Under the pieces are notes generated by a model. It was not told where the DNA came from, made no database searches, and saw only the letters and a program-made list of their open reading frames with translations. Positions 21,816-31,724 of a stretch of 64,000 nucleotides of DNA are shown one piece after another. The stretch spans positions 5,832,001 through 5,896,000 of the forward strand of contig BSYQ01000007.1 in the NCBI GenBank assembly GCA_030272585.1, in the 5' to 3' direction. The translations under genes and the position numbers were made by a program. The stretch is from Bryopsis sp. KO-2023. Taxonomy: Eukaryota; Chlorophyta; Ulvophyceae; Bryopsidales; Bryopsidaceae. How positions within the stretch are numbered: position 1 is the first letter of the stretch; every line of letters starts with the position of its first letter.

Positions 21816-24800
21816 ATGGATGGTAATGACAAGAGTAGTCATACCAGTGAAAAGGAGGCAGAGGTGGAACCCCCTCCTAAGACCAAGGATTTAGAAGAAA
21901 GGCTTACAGAAATGGAAGGGCTGTTGGCAGATTTGGTAATGAAATTACCTGACCCTGAAAGTTCCAAAGATAAGGATAAAATGGACGAGGATGAGTCGAT
22001 AGACATTGGGAAATCTGGAAATGATGGTGGGCCGCGTGGTATGACATCTCAAGTAGCTAAGCCAGAAAAATATGATGGAAAGATACCCTGGAAAGAATTC
22101 CAGAGTAGTCTTACTGTCTACTTTGTGGCAGCTGGTATCAACCAAGAACGATGGGGAAAGGTTGCTCCCACGTTTTTCGGTAGAGCTGCACAAAAACATT
22201 TGGCGGCTAGAGTGTCATCAGAGTCCTTGGAAAAAGGTGAAGTTTCTTGGAAACAAATCTGTGAGACGATGAGTGACGGTAGTTTCGGGGAAATGGCATC
22301 GGATTATGCCATTACAAAGAAACTCATTTCATGTCGTGATCACCTTGAGCGCAAAGTGAATACGAATGAATTCGTCAGATTCGTAGATGATTTGTTTAAA
22401 CTTCGTCGTATTCCGATGGATGAAGCGAGTAAATGCTTCTTCTTACTCCATAATTTGCATCCGGCATTGAAGTCGTCGGTCGAGACAGATGTTCATGGGA
22501 AACCTTGGACGATCTACAACGATCTTCGAAATCATGTCCTTGCAAAAGGAGTAACCCATGATGAGCGGATCCCTGTGATTAAGAATAAATCCGGGAATGT
22601 TCATGGTCGTGGGGAAGACTTGTATGGATACAAGACTTCAAAGAAAGCAAAGACTAGACCATCATTTACCAGTGGGCAAGCGAACCCGAACGCTAGTAAG
22701 AAAGCGAAGGGTACGGTTCGCGGCACAAAGCTTTCCCCGGAGGAGCGTGCTAGAAGGATAGCACAAAAGCTTTGCTTCACTTGTGGTGCTCCATGGGATG
22801 TGTCACACAAGTGTGGTGGGAAAGGCAAGGTGAGCGATTTGGCGATCAATGTCTTATCTCCTATCGAGAGTCATGTGCATATTGATGAGGTAGTGGAACC
22901 CTCAAATGCAATGATCGATGAGGAAATGAAAATTCATGCTTCTACTGACGAAAAGAAATTTTCGTGCAGAAATGAAAAGAAGGTGAATGCTCAGATGGAT
23001 CATAGTGTTCATCGCAAGATGATCAAGCGAGAACTTGAAAGACTCGAAGAGAGAACGGGACGGAAGTTTACGTTCGATTCTTCTGGAGGTTGTTTTCCGG
23101 TTGATGCTTGTAAAAGATCTTGTGAAGATTTTCTTACATGTGATGTGTCGGGCGAGCATGTGTGGCTCAACCCAGGAAAGGCACAAATGGATGCTTTCCT
23201 GAAGCACTATTTCGAGTGTAAGAAAAGAGCACCAATGACAACAAGTGCTTGTGTCTTGGTACCTCATAAGATGTGCAAAGCTTTTCGTGTGTTTGATAGC
23301 ATGCGCTTGATAGCACAATATCGGAAAGGGGCATTCTTATTTGAGAGAGCTCGTAAGATACCATTTTCCCAACCATTTGATGTGTATTATGATGCTCCTG
23401 TGCCTCGAATTGTGGAACCCACAATTGACAAGGAGATCATGACTATGTCTATGGTTTTCGAGGGACGTATCTTTGATACTCCTGCACATATATTGTTGGA
23501 TTCGGGTGCGGTTGGTTCAGCCTATATTTCCCAACAATTTTGTGAGGCTTATGGTATCTCATACCAAGCTCAAAGTGATACAACTGTTCAAATGGCTGAT
23601 GGTACACCATTGACTTGTTCTGGTAAAACCACAGTTCCTCTTCGGATACAAGGTCTTCGTGAAAAGTTAGAGTGCTTGGTGATCAGTGCTCCTCACTTTG
23701 ACCTTTATCTTGGAGATGTTTGGTTGAAGGACCATTGTGCTCATATGGATTTCCTTCATAACAGTTGTTCGTTGTTGTCAACTCGTGGACGTCGAGTTAC
23801 GATCCATCATACTATTTCGGCTCGAAATCGTAGTGATCGTTGTGTTCATACGGTTACTCCATTTCTTTCCATTAAACAAGTGAAACGATGTCTTCGTGAT
23901 GATCGGATCACTCCATTCCTTGTCTTGGTGCGTGAGGTCACGCCACCTCTTGAGGGGGAGGAACATGGGTCTCCTAATGCGTTGTTTCGTGAACGTGGAT
24001 CACTAGAGGATGTGGTAAAATCCGCACACGGTGATCATGTTGAGAAAGAAACGTTGGAGAACATGTTGGCTCCTATATTGGACGAATACGAGGATCGGTT
24101 TGCGAATGAATTGGCCTCGTGTCCACCCTCTAGAGAGTTCGATGCTTCTATAGATCTGATACCAGGAGCAAATCCTGTGAGTCGTCCTATATTTCGCTAT
24201 ACGCCTGGAGAGCGTAAGGAAATTGAGGATCAGATATCGGATATGTTGGCTAAGGGACTTATTCAACCGTCGTGTAGTCCATGGGGAGCACCAGTCTTGT
24301 TTGTACCCAAACCGGATGGGACAAAAAGAATGTGTGTGGACTACAGGGGTTTGAATAAGTTAACAGTCAAAAATCAATACCCTATCCCACGTATCGATGA
24401 TCTGTTGGATCAGTTACAAGGTGCGAGGTACTTTTCCGCCCTTGATTTGAAAGCTGGTTACTGGCAGCTTCGTGTCAAAGCTGAGGACCAGGCTAAAACG
24501 GCTTTCAAAACGCCCTTTGGATTGTTTGAATATTGTGTCTTACCGATGGGTTTGACGAATGCACCAGCGATATTCCAAACATGGATGAACCGTGTATTTC
24601 ATGGGATGATAGGGAAGTACGTCCTTATCTATCTTGATGATATACTTGTGTATTCGAGGAATGAGAAAGACCACATCATGCATCTCAAAAAGGTCATGGA
24701 TCGTTTGAGAGAGCACAAGCTCTTCTTGAAGAGATCAAAGTGTGATTTCTTTAAGGATGCATTGCATTATCTTGGCTTCGTGATAAGCAAAGAAGGGATT

Positions 24801-27041
24801 GCGGTAGATACTCGCAAGACTCAGAAGGTCATTGATTGGCCAGAGCCACAAAATATATCTGAGTTGAGATCCTTCTTAGGTCTTTCAAATTACTTCCGTC
24901 GGTTCATTCAAGGATACAGTAAATTGGTCGGACCACTTACGAACTTACTTAGGAAGAGTAAGGAGTGGGACTGGAATGATGATTGTCGCAAAGCAATGGT
25001 TGCAGTTAAGGAAGCCCTGACCCATGCACCTTGCTTGGCAATGCCAGATTTCAGTAAACCTTTTGAAGTTATTGCCGATGCCTCGGATTGGGCTATTGGT
25101 GCAATATTACTTCAAGAAGGTCGACCAATAGCATTTGAAAGTAAAATGCTACATGGTGCACAATTGAGATGGTCAATATCAGACAAAGAAATGTTTGCTG
25201 TTGTCCATGCTTTGAAGTTGTGGAGGTGCTATCTGGATGTGATGGAGTTTAAGGTGATCGTGGATCACAAACCCAACACATTTTTCCATTCCCAGGTAAC
25301 GTTGTCTCGAAGAGCGGTGCGGTGGCTTGAGTGTCTTCAGGGATACCGATTCAAGTGGGAATACCAGCCAGGCAGGACGAATGTAGCAGACCCCTTGTCG
25401 CGCTATCCTGTACGGTATTCTCAGCAGATCAGTGTCTTGTTGGAGTCGGTGAGCAAGTGTGGTCGACTCAGTCACCTTGGTGAGGAGAGCCCAGCTCTCT
25501 CTCCTTTGCCTAATATCGATCTTCAGCGACGATTATCTGAGGGGTACGCTAAAGACGAGTGGTTCAATACATTGGAATCCGCTGCTTCAATGTGTCGTTT
25601 CGACTCGGGTTTTTGGTGGAATGGAACGCGGGTGGTTGTCCCAAACTTTGATGGCCTCAGGTTGGATATTATAAAAGATTTTCATTCAACGGTGTATTCG
25701 GGACACTTTGGTGTCAAAAAGACGAAACACAATTTGTTGAAGTGGTTTTGGTGGCCAGGGGTAGAGAAGGATATATTGTCCTTTATCAAAGGTTGTGATA
25801 GTTGTCAACGGAACAAGTGGAGACGTGGCAAACCTCCTGGTTCGTTGCAACCTCTACCGATACCAAATGCTCGTTGGGAGAGTGTTTCGATGGACTTGAT
25901 AGTCGAGCTTCCCAAGTCAGGTGCTGAGCATTATGATGCGATCCTAGTTTTCGTGGACCGACTCACGAAAATGGTGAGATGCGCTGCAACATACACGAAG
26001 TGTGATGCTGCAGAAACAGCGAGACTCTTTGTATCACATGTCTTCCGTTCACACGGTCTTCCTAGGACATTGGTGAGTGACAGAGATCCCAGGTGGAGAT
26101 CACGATTCTTTGCGGAATTGTGTAATACTTGGAAGATCAGTCAGGCTATGTCAACTGCTTTTCATCCCACCACTGATGGGCAGACTGAGGCAATGAACAA
26201 AGTCTTAGAAGACACCCTAAGACATTTTGTTGGGATACGCCACAGTGATTGGTCTGAACTGTTGCCAGTTGTCGAGTTTGCTATGAATAACTCCAAGTCG
26301 GAAGCGACTGGTGAGACACCATTTTTCCTTAATTACGGTCGTGATCCTTGGACAGCTACGACGGCACAGATGCCTGGATTCGGGCCAGGTGCATCTAGTA
26401 GAAAGAGCTCGTCACTGCAGATGGCGGTGCCAGCTGTACAAAGAATGACGACAACGATAAGAGATAGCATTGTGAAGGCGAAAAGGTGTTTAGAGGCAGC
26501 ACGTCAAAGGATGAAGGCGTATGCTGATCGACATAGACGTCCTGTGGATGTGAAAGTAGGCGATAAGGTGTTGTTGGATGCACGGCATATCCGCCTAAAA
26601 CATCCAGGATCCCGAAAACTGATGCCGAAGTGGATCGGACCCTTTACTATTTCGGATCAAATCGGTAAGGTAGCTTTTCAGTTGGATTTACCGAACTATC
26701 TTAAAATTCATCCGGTTTTTCATGCGAGCTTGTTGAAGCCTTATTGGGCGCATGGAAAGGTTCAGCCTCCTCCGCCGGTGGAACTCGATGATGAGTTGGA
26801 ATATGAGGTTGAAATGCTTTTAGATCATCGTGTACGGCGAATAGGTCGAAAGCGTAAAACTGAGTATTTGTGCAAATGGATGGGTTATGGACATGAGCAT
26901 AATACTTGGGAACCCGAAGAGCATATGGAGAATGCTAGGGAATTGGTAGAAGAATACCAAAACAAAATCAAGTCGACGGACTTGTCTCCGCCAATTGTTA
27001 TCCGTCGAAGTGAACGCCTTCGGTCGAAAGAGCGCAATTGA
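21816..27041 (+). CDS. Gag-Pol polyprotein of the nested chromovirus
   Basis: A single frame of 1741 codons. The ATG at 21816 is used because the frame upstream has only a TTG. Domains in order: Gag; zinc knuckle CFTCGAPWDVSHKC (about residue 320; C-x2-C-x7-H-x-C spacing, as in several plant gypsy elements); aspartic protease LLDSGA (about 560); reverse transcriptase with YLDDILVYS (about 937); RNase H with IADASDWAIGAILLQ (about 1090); integrase zinc finger ending CDSCQRNK (about 1330) and catalytic Asp-Asp-Glu in SMDLIVELPKSG, VSDRDPRW and DGQTEAMNK; a GPF-type module (PKWIGPFTI); and a C-terminal chromodomain (EYLCKWMGYGHEHNTWEPEE, about 1660-1715), which directs integration to marked chromatin in related elements. 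All catalytic residues are present. Confidence 0.97.
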   Translation: MDGNDKSSHTSEKEAEVEPPPKTKDLEERLTEMEGLLADLVMKLPDPESSKDKDKMDEDESIDIGKSGNDGGPRGMTSQVAKPEKYDGKIPWKEFQSSLTVYFVAAGINQERWGKVAPTFFGRAAQKHLAARVSSESLEKGEVSWKQICETMSDGSFGEMASDYAITKKLISCRDHLERKVNTNEFVRFVDDLFKLRRIPMDEASKCFFLLHNLHPALKSSVETDVHGKPWTIYNDLRNHVLAKGVTHDERIPVIKNKSGNVHGRGEDLYGYKTSKKAKTRPSFTSGQANPNASKKAKGTVRGTKLSPEERARRIAQKLCFTCGAPWDVSHKCGGKGKVSDLAINVLSPIESHVHIDEVVEPSNAMIDEEMKIHASTDEKKFSCRNEKKVNAQMDHSVHRKMIKRELERLEERTGRKFTFDSSGGCFPVDACKRSCEDFLTCDVSGEHVWLNPGKAQMDAFLKHYFECKKRAPMTTSACVLVPHKMCKAFRVFDSMRLIAQYRKGAFLFERARKIPFSQPFDVYYDAPVPRIVEPTIDKEIMTMSMVFEGRIFDTPAHILLDSGAVGSAYISQQFCEAYGISYQAQSDTTVQMADGTPLTCSGKTTVPLRIQGLREKLECLVISAPHFDLYLGDVWLKDHCAHMDFLHNSCSLLSTRGRRVTIHHTISARNRSDRCVHTVTPFLSIKQVKRCLRDDRITPFLVLVREVTPPLEGEEHGSPNALFRERGSLEDVVKSAHGDHVEKETLENMLAPILDEYEDRFANELASCPPSREFDASIDLIPGANPVSRPIFRYTPGERKEIEDQISDMLAKGLIQPSCSPWGAPVLFVPKPDGTKRMCVDYRGLNKLTVKNQYPIPRIDDLLDQLQGARYFSALDLKAGYWQLRVKAEDQAKTAFKTPFGLFEYCVLPMGLTNAPAIFQTWMNRVFHGMIGKYVLIYLDDILVYSRNEKDHIMHLKKVMDRLREHKLFLKRSKCDFFKDALHYLGFVISKEGIAVDTRKTQKVIDWPEPQNISELRSFLGLSNYFRRFIQGYSKLVGPLTNLLRKSKEWDWNDDCRKAMVAVKEALTHAPCLAMPDFSKPFEVIADASDWAIGAILLQEGRPIAFESKMLHGAQLRWSISDKEMFAVVHALKLWRCYLDVMEFKVIVDHKPNTFFHSQVTLSRRAVRWLECLQGYRFKWEYQPGRTNVADPLSRYPVRYSQQISVLLESVSKCGRLSHLGEESPALSPLPNIDLQRRLSEGYAKDEWFNTLESAASMCRFDSGFWWNGTRVVVPNFDGLRLDIIKDFHSTVYSGHFGVKKTKHNLLKWFWWPGVEKDILSFIKGCDSCQRNKWRRGKPPGSLQPLPIPNARWESVSMDLIVELPKSGAEHYDAILVFVDRLTKMVRCAATYTKCDAAETARLFVSHVFRSHGLPRTLVSDRDPRWRSRFFAELCNTWKISQAMSTAFHPTTDGQTEAMNKVLEDTLRHFVGIRHSDWSELLPVVEFAMNNSKSEATGETPFFLNYGRDPWTATTAQMPGFGPGASSRKSSSLQMAVPAVQRMTTTIRDSIVKAKRCLEAARQRMKAYADRHRRPVDVKVGDKVLLDARHIRLKHPGSRKLMPKWIGPFTISDQIGKVAFQLDLPNYLKIHPVFHASLLKPYWAHGKVQPPPPVELDDELEYEVEMLLDHRVRRIGRKRKTEYLCKWMGYGHEHNTWEPEEHMENARELVEEYQNKIKSTDLSPPIVIRRSERLRSKERN

Positions 27042-27462
27042 CAGAGTAGGAGATCTCAAGAGAAGGGAAATAAATTGAATGGGCAAAATTTGATTTAAAT
27101 ATCTCCGCACATATGTGTGAATGCCGACGGGTGAGATATTATTTTCCTAAGGCAAGGTAGCCAATGTGGAAAAGCGTTCACCATGAAAAGGGTTTTATCT
27201 CGGGTTTGAGAAGGTGTCTTGACCCTTAAGATGGTTTGGTTTTGTGAAAGGGATCACAAACTTTGAGATGTTTCTCCAATCTCAATCTTGACCGGATATG
27301 AAACTTTTGGTGTAGTGGCTCGCTGAAAGGCACCTAGAGATTTCAACATTTGGTCAAAGTACCGTGTGTAAACCATTGCTAAGGTTTCTGCACCCTGTAG
27401 CATATAAGTGTTTATCCAAGTGGAGTCAGGACCAGGAGGTCTGACACTTTGGGGGGGAGGAA
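27042..27462 (+). other. 3' untranslated region and polypurine tract of the nested chromovirus
   Basis: Non-coding, ending in the purine run GGGGGGGAGGAA directly before the 3' LTR, the expected plus-strand priming site. Confidence 0.75.
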
Positions 27463-27709
27463 TGTTATGACGTCACACGCGTGTGTCACGGTGTGTCGCC
27501 ACGTGTACATGTGTGTCGCCACGTGTGTCACCTGTCGTGACACATTTGCATCTGTCCCCACACGGTGGTAGCAGGGTCCAATCACCAAGTATGGTGATTG
27601 CTACCATGTGTACTAGCAACGTCCATAAAAGGCGTTGGTACACTCTTTCTGGAGTTCTCGAATTCTAGAGGAAGACTTCACTGCCACTTGAAGTCAAGCA
27701 AGCACAACA
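27463..27709 (+). repeat. 3' LTR of the nested chromovirus
   Basis: Same 247 bp as 20450-20696, with no difference seen by eye. The target duplication GCTAA follows at 27710-27714. Confidence 0.95.
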
Positions 27710-28800
27710 GCTAAGCTACCTAAACCCTTGCAAGGCGCGCTTTCTCAGCTGGCTTCTGACTGCACCTTGAACGACATGACGACTTCTATCTCCAAGTGGG
27801 CGTACTGGCAGGGAATGGGAACTCTGGGGAAGCACCCCACTACGACCACCCCCGGCGATGCTATGGACCTTGGGCAGATGAGAGGGGAGTATCTCGGTGG
27901 CATGCGCGACAAGGTGGTCCCAGGAGGTCGAATCGACTTCTCCCAAGTCACAGGAAAAAACTCGCTAATGATAGCGTGGAAAGTGTTGATGAAGGAGGCT
28001 TCTTTTCGCACTGAGGCAGAGCGATATCTCAAGGGGAATGGCAGCCAACGAGGTCGAGTTCCACCGAAAAAAACTGTTCGCTGGAGTCAGTGTGTGGACG
28101 ACGAATACGCGGAAGCGCTGGAGGCTGAGTCATCCGCGCCACTACTCACAGGCGCTCAAGATACTTTCGACCAGGCAGACTCACCCACCTCGTCTGATGA
28201 TCAAGCGCTACCGATGTTTCTTGGACTAGGACGGACTGAGCGACGAGTAATCGACGACGACGATGTTTTCTATGACGCAGCGGAAGATATTTGTTTGAAT
28301 CTGGAGATACCTGAAGAAAGGTGTACTGCGGCGCACAGTCGGACGACCAAGCCGAGTTTACACTTACCGATTCGCATCAATGATGTCCGAATCAGTGGTT
28401 TGATTGATACTGGAGCTACTAACAATTTCATTCAGTTTCAAACGATTAAAAAGCTCAAATTACAAGAGAAGGTGGAAAAGTGTTCAAGGCATGTGATTTT
28501 GGGTGATGGTCATAGAACTGAGTTGTTAGGGAGTGTAGAACTGGAGCTGTTCTTGAATAAGAAACCAATCAAAATCACTGCTTTTGTTATGAATTCCAAG
28601 GGGCCTCCATTAATATTGGGTTTTCCTTTTTTGGCCCATCACGGGTTATTAGTGGATTGCCAGCAGAAGCAACTCTTTGTTCGCAATAGCGGTCGGTTGT
28701 TAGAATGTTACATGCATGAGATCCCTGATTTTCCTGTTGGAATTCGAACCCTGCTCAGAAGGGTCGAAGAGTTGCTGCATTCCATCAAAGCAACCGTTGA

Positions 28801-28807
28801 AAAAAAC
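28801..28807 (+). promoter_or_regulatory. -1 ribosomal frameshift heptamer A AAA AAC
   Basis: In the Gag-protease frame the codons are GAA AAA AAC GAT TAG, giving X XXY YYZ in correct register. The -1 frame has a TGA just upstream (28798-28800) and is then open to 31707 through all Pol domains. The sequence downstream is A-rich with no obvious strong stem or pseudoknot. Confidence 0.75.
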
Positions 28808-31707
28808 GATTAGGAAAAAATAAAAAAACAAATAAAACAATAGTGAATAAGAATGGGACAAATCAGGCAAAAATAAGGGTGGCTGACACATTACAGTCCA
28901 GTAATAAAAAAGGGATATCAGAACTGGATAAAAAAACTGAGGTCAGGCCTGACTTAGTGGATGCTAGTCAGCAGGGGATTAGATTTGCAGAAATCCCTTT
29001 TTTTCTACCTTATAGACGCAATAACCGGGTGTATTTTCCTTTGAATCGTTCTTTTGTTTTAGGTCCTGGTGAATCCAAATCCCTTAGATTGGGTATCACC
29101 ATTGATGATGCTAGTTTTGGTGATGTTTTAGATGGGCTGCAGATTACTCAGACTGAATTTGCAGTTAAGTTTTCTGGAACACAGTTATGGGGAGTACTCA
29201 CTAATAAGGGAGATCAGCCAAAGGTTTTCACTTACAGGATGATTTGTTTTTCTCTGAAAACTAACTGGGATCATGTTTACCTTCCGGATCATGGTTGGAT
29301 ACCTCTACCAGACAAGCCTCAAGCATTTCGAGATCGACCCAGAATTCGTCAGCAGACCCTACAGACATGGGGACAGCAATTCGCCCATGAATTCCCGGCG
29401 CTTTTTGGACCGTCGTTTCCAGGATGTTCGACCTATCAGACCCAAGCGTTTCCAGCTCGCTGTCCGATTCCGTTCAAGTCGATCCAAAAATCGCCTCTCT
29501 CTGGACCCGCTGAGGAACACGCGATTTTCAAGGAGCTCCAATCCTTGATCGAGGATGGCGTCGTCCGCGAAGTTACCCAAGAGCCCTTCTGCAGCCCTGT
29601 GTTCGCAGTTCCAAAAAAAGATGGTGGAGCTCGGACTGTCGTGGACTTCAGAGCCCTAAACTCCTGTGCCAAGCTCCAGAGCTTTACTAGAGTGAACCGA
29701 GACCACCTTTTCGCCGAAGTACGGAAGTTCAATGTGGGATCAACATTGGATTTGAGGGATGCGTTCCATCAGGTGAAAATCCACCCGACCATCCAACCTC
29801 ATTTCGGATTCGTTCTCCGAAATCGCTTCTATGTTTACCAGCGCCTCCCCCAAGGCTATTCCAACTCACCTGCGGAGTTCCTTCGCGCCGTCACCCCCAC
29901 GCTCAACAAAGCGCGCTCCCGCGCCTCCCCGACATGCCAGATCCTGGCGTACATGGACGACATCCTCGTCCTTTCCTCGGATCCGGTCACACATTTGGAA
30001 GACGTCAGAATCACTCTGGCAGCGTTTAACGAAGACTCCTGGCGCATGCGAGCATCCAAGTGTTCGTTTTTTCGACCAGGGGCGGAGTTTCTTGGTTATC
30101 GATTGACTCGGGAGGGATGGTCGCCTACAGAAGGAACGCTTGACGACCTGCGCAGTTTGGCGCCGCCAGCATCACGCAGCGATTGGCGTCGCTTACGAGG
30201 ATGGTTGTTGCAGGTGATTCGTTTTACGTTTCGAGGGGATTTGCTGATGACCTTGCTTCGAAAAATGGAAGTGACAGGCGATACTTCTCAGTGGACGGAA
30301 TTTTTACGAGGGCTGGAACGACACATGGTGCGATTGATGCCAGCGTCCACAGATACGCAATTCAGTATCGCCGTTGACGCGAGCGAGCATGGATGGGGTG
30401 GGATATTGGTGCAGCACGAAAAGATCGTGTCATGCATCTCTGGTACATGGTCTGCGCAATGGAAACACTTCAAGAGCAATGATCTCGAAGCAGAAGCACT
30501 CGTGAAAGTGATTCGAGCGTTCCGCCCATGGATATTCGCAGGCGATGTTGTTATCTACACTGACAACGCAAGCACCGCCAGTTTTTCGAATCCGGCAAAC
30601 TGCTCAGGGTTCGTTAAAAGGAGATTACATGAAGTGATGGAATATTGCCCACGGCTCCGCTATTTACCAGGAAAGACTAATCTCCTTCCTGACTTTTTGT
30701 CACGTCGAGGAATGTTGCTATCAGATGGTTGTTCAGCGATAAAATCGCGCGAAGACGTCGCCCCACCCGTGATTACTCCAAAGATTTGGGCTGAAATCCA
30801 TGGAGGACACCCTGGAGTCAATGGAACGTGGGGACGAGCAAAAAAGGCGGGGTATATGTTTTCCAAGTCTGCGATTCAAGAGTGCATTAATCGCTGTGTT
30901 CCGTGCCAACAGTTTTTCCCTCCCCCTCGACAGTATCGATATGGAGTATTTCGAGATCCAGTGCGTCCGTCAGAGACTGTGGCACTTGATTTTATCGGCC
31001 CCATCATGTGCACCGATGGGAAACGCCGACACATATTGGTTATGGTTGACCTTGTGTCGCGTGTGCTATGGGCTGATTGGTTTTATCGAGTGGATGGTTT
31101 CGCTGTGATGGAAGGGATTCGCAGTTGGGAGAAACGTTTTGGCCGAGTATCGGAATTCGTCAGTGATAACGCCAGTGCATTCAAGTCACAGTACATGCGG
31201 CAGTGGATGAAGGAACGAGGATCTCGCTGGTCGTTCGCAATTCCATATTTGCATCGCACCAACGGGATGGTTGAACGTGCTAATTCGTCCCTGCTCCAGA
31301 AGTTGCGAAAAATGGCGTCTGACGAACCAGAAACGGACTGGTGGCTTTTGTTGGATCGTGTCATTACTTATTACAATGACACGCCACATTCGTTGCTGCA
31401 AGCTACCCCGATGGAGGTATTTCATGGGGGATCCGAGGCGTGGATGCTCTCTCGACAACGGATGGCTGCAGTTCGAGAGAAGGTGAATCAAACTCGCCAG
31501 AATGATGATCGTCAATGGGCTGTGGGACAGTTCGTTTGGTTGTATGATCAAAAATCGGTAGATACTGGTCGCACCAAATTGCAACCGCGCTGGTTGGGGC
31601 CATGTCAAATAGTACAGCGCTGTTCACAACATGTTTGGAAAGTTCGTGTGGATAGTCGAGATATTCGGGTAGTGCATCAAGGGTTATTTCGTTCTTATGC
31701 GTTATGA
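28801..31707 (+). CDS. Pol polyprotein of the outer retrotransposon (expressed by -1 frameshift)
   Basis: Open in the -1 frame relative to Gag-protease; the first ATG is well inside, and a GTG at 28843 is not a credible independent start. About 170 residues before RT resemble a degraded dUTPase-like beta fold. RT follows with VVDFRALNS, LPQGYSNSPAEF and the catalytic YMDD at 29950-29961. RNase H has FSIAVDASEHGWGGIL and IYTDNAS. Integrase has an HH-CC finger (HPGVNGTW to CVPCQQ, about 30800-30915) and Asp-Asp-Glu in ALDFIGP, VSDNASAF and GMVERAN, then a GPY/F-like RWLGPCQIVQ. No chromodomain. The stop lies 17 bases before the 3' LTR. Catalytic residues are intact. The family is Ty3/gypsy-like, clearly distinct from the nested element. 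Confidence 0.93.
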   Translation, partial: KKRLGKNKKTNKTIVNKNGTNQAKIRVADTLQSSNKKGISELDKKTEVRPDLVDASQQGIRFAEIPFFLPYRRNNRVYFPLNRSFVLGPGESKSLRLGITIDDASFGDVLDGLQITQTEFAVKFSGTQLWGVLTNKGDQPKVFTYRMICFSLKTNWDHVYLPDHGWIPLPDKPQAFRDRPRIRQQTLQTWGQQFAHEFPALFGPSFPGCSTYQTQAFPARCPIPFKSIQKSPLSGPAEEHAIFKELQSLIEDGVVREVTQEPFCSPVFAVPKKDGGARTVVDFRALNSCAKLQSFTRVNRDHLFAEVRKFNVGSTLDLRDAFHQVKIHPTIQPHFGFVLRNRFYVYQRLPQGYSNSPAEFLRAVTPTLNKARSRASPTCQILAYMDDILVLSSDPVTHLEDVRITLAAFNEDSWRMRASKCSFFRPGAEFLGYRLTREGWSPTEGTLDDLRSLAPPASRSDWRRLRGWLLQVIRFTFRGDLLMTLLRKMEVTGDTSQWTEFLRGLERHMVRLMPASTDTQFSIAVDASEHGWGGILVQHEKIVSCISGTWSAQWKHFKSNDLEAEALVKVIRAFRPWIFAGDVVIYTDNASTASFSNPANCSGFVKRRLHEVMEYCPRLRYLPGKTNLLPDFLSRRGMLLSDGCSAIKSREDVAPPVITPKIWAEIHGGHPGVNGTWGRAKKAGYMFSKSAIQECINRCVPCQQFFPPPRQYRYGVFRDPVRPSETVALDFIGPIMCTDGKRRHILVMVDLVSRVLWADWFYRVDGFAVMEGIRSWEKRFGRVSEFVSDNASAFKSQYMRQWMKERGSRWSFAIPYLHRTNGMVERANSSLLQKLRKMASDEPETDWWLLLDRVITYYNDTPHSLLQATPMEVFHGGSEAWMLSRQRMAAVREKVNQTRQNDDRQWAVGQFVWLYDQKSVDTGRTKLQPRWLGPCQIVQRCSQHVWKVRVDSRDIRVVHQGLFRSYAL

Positions 31708-31724
31708 GTTAAGCAGTGGAAGCG

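Larger units (their letters stand above)
20450..27709 (+). mobile_element. Nested Ty3/gypsy chromovirus retrotransposon
   Basis: A 7260-bp element with LTRs that look identical (247 bp, TGTTATG...CACAACA) at 20450-20696 and 27463-27709, flanked by the 5-bp target duplication GCTAA at 20445-20449 and 27710-27714. It has a primer-binding site, a 1.1-kb leader, one uninterrupted Gag-Pol frame with a C-terminal chromodomain, and a polypurine tract directly before the 3' LTR. Everything needed for autonomous movement appears intact. It inserted into the outer element's gag in the same orientation. Confidence 0.97.
19695..28813 (+). pseudogene. Outer element Gag-protease frame, split by the nested retrotransposon
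   Basis: The frame is open at 19695-20449 and resumes at 27715-28813; the join after the GCTAA duplication is in phase, so the inner insertion is the only break. From the N-terminus: a leader of about 91 residues with a hydrophobic stretch, a 2A-like motif, a Gag-like helical region (FLERYILECELSES near the break; SKWAYWQGMGTLGK after it), an acidic linker, and a retropepsin-type aspartic protease with active site LIDTGATNNF near 28400 and a later ILGFPFLAHH segment. No zinc knuckle is visible. The frame ends at TAG (28811-28813), two codons after a slippery heptamer that would shift ribosomes into Pol. The ATG at 19695 is the first in frame; initiation there is inferred. Confidence 0.8.
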
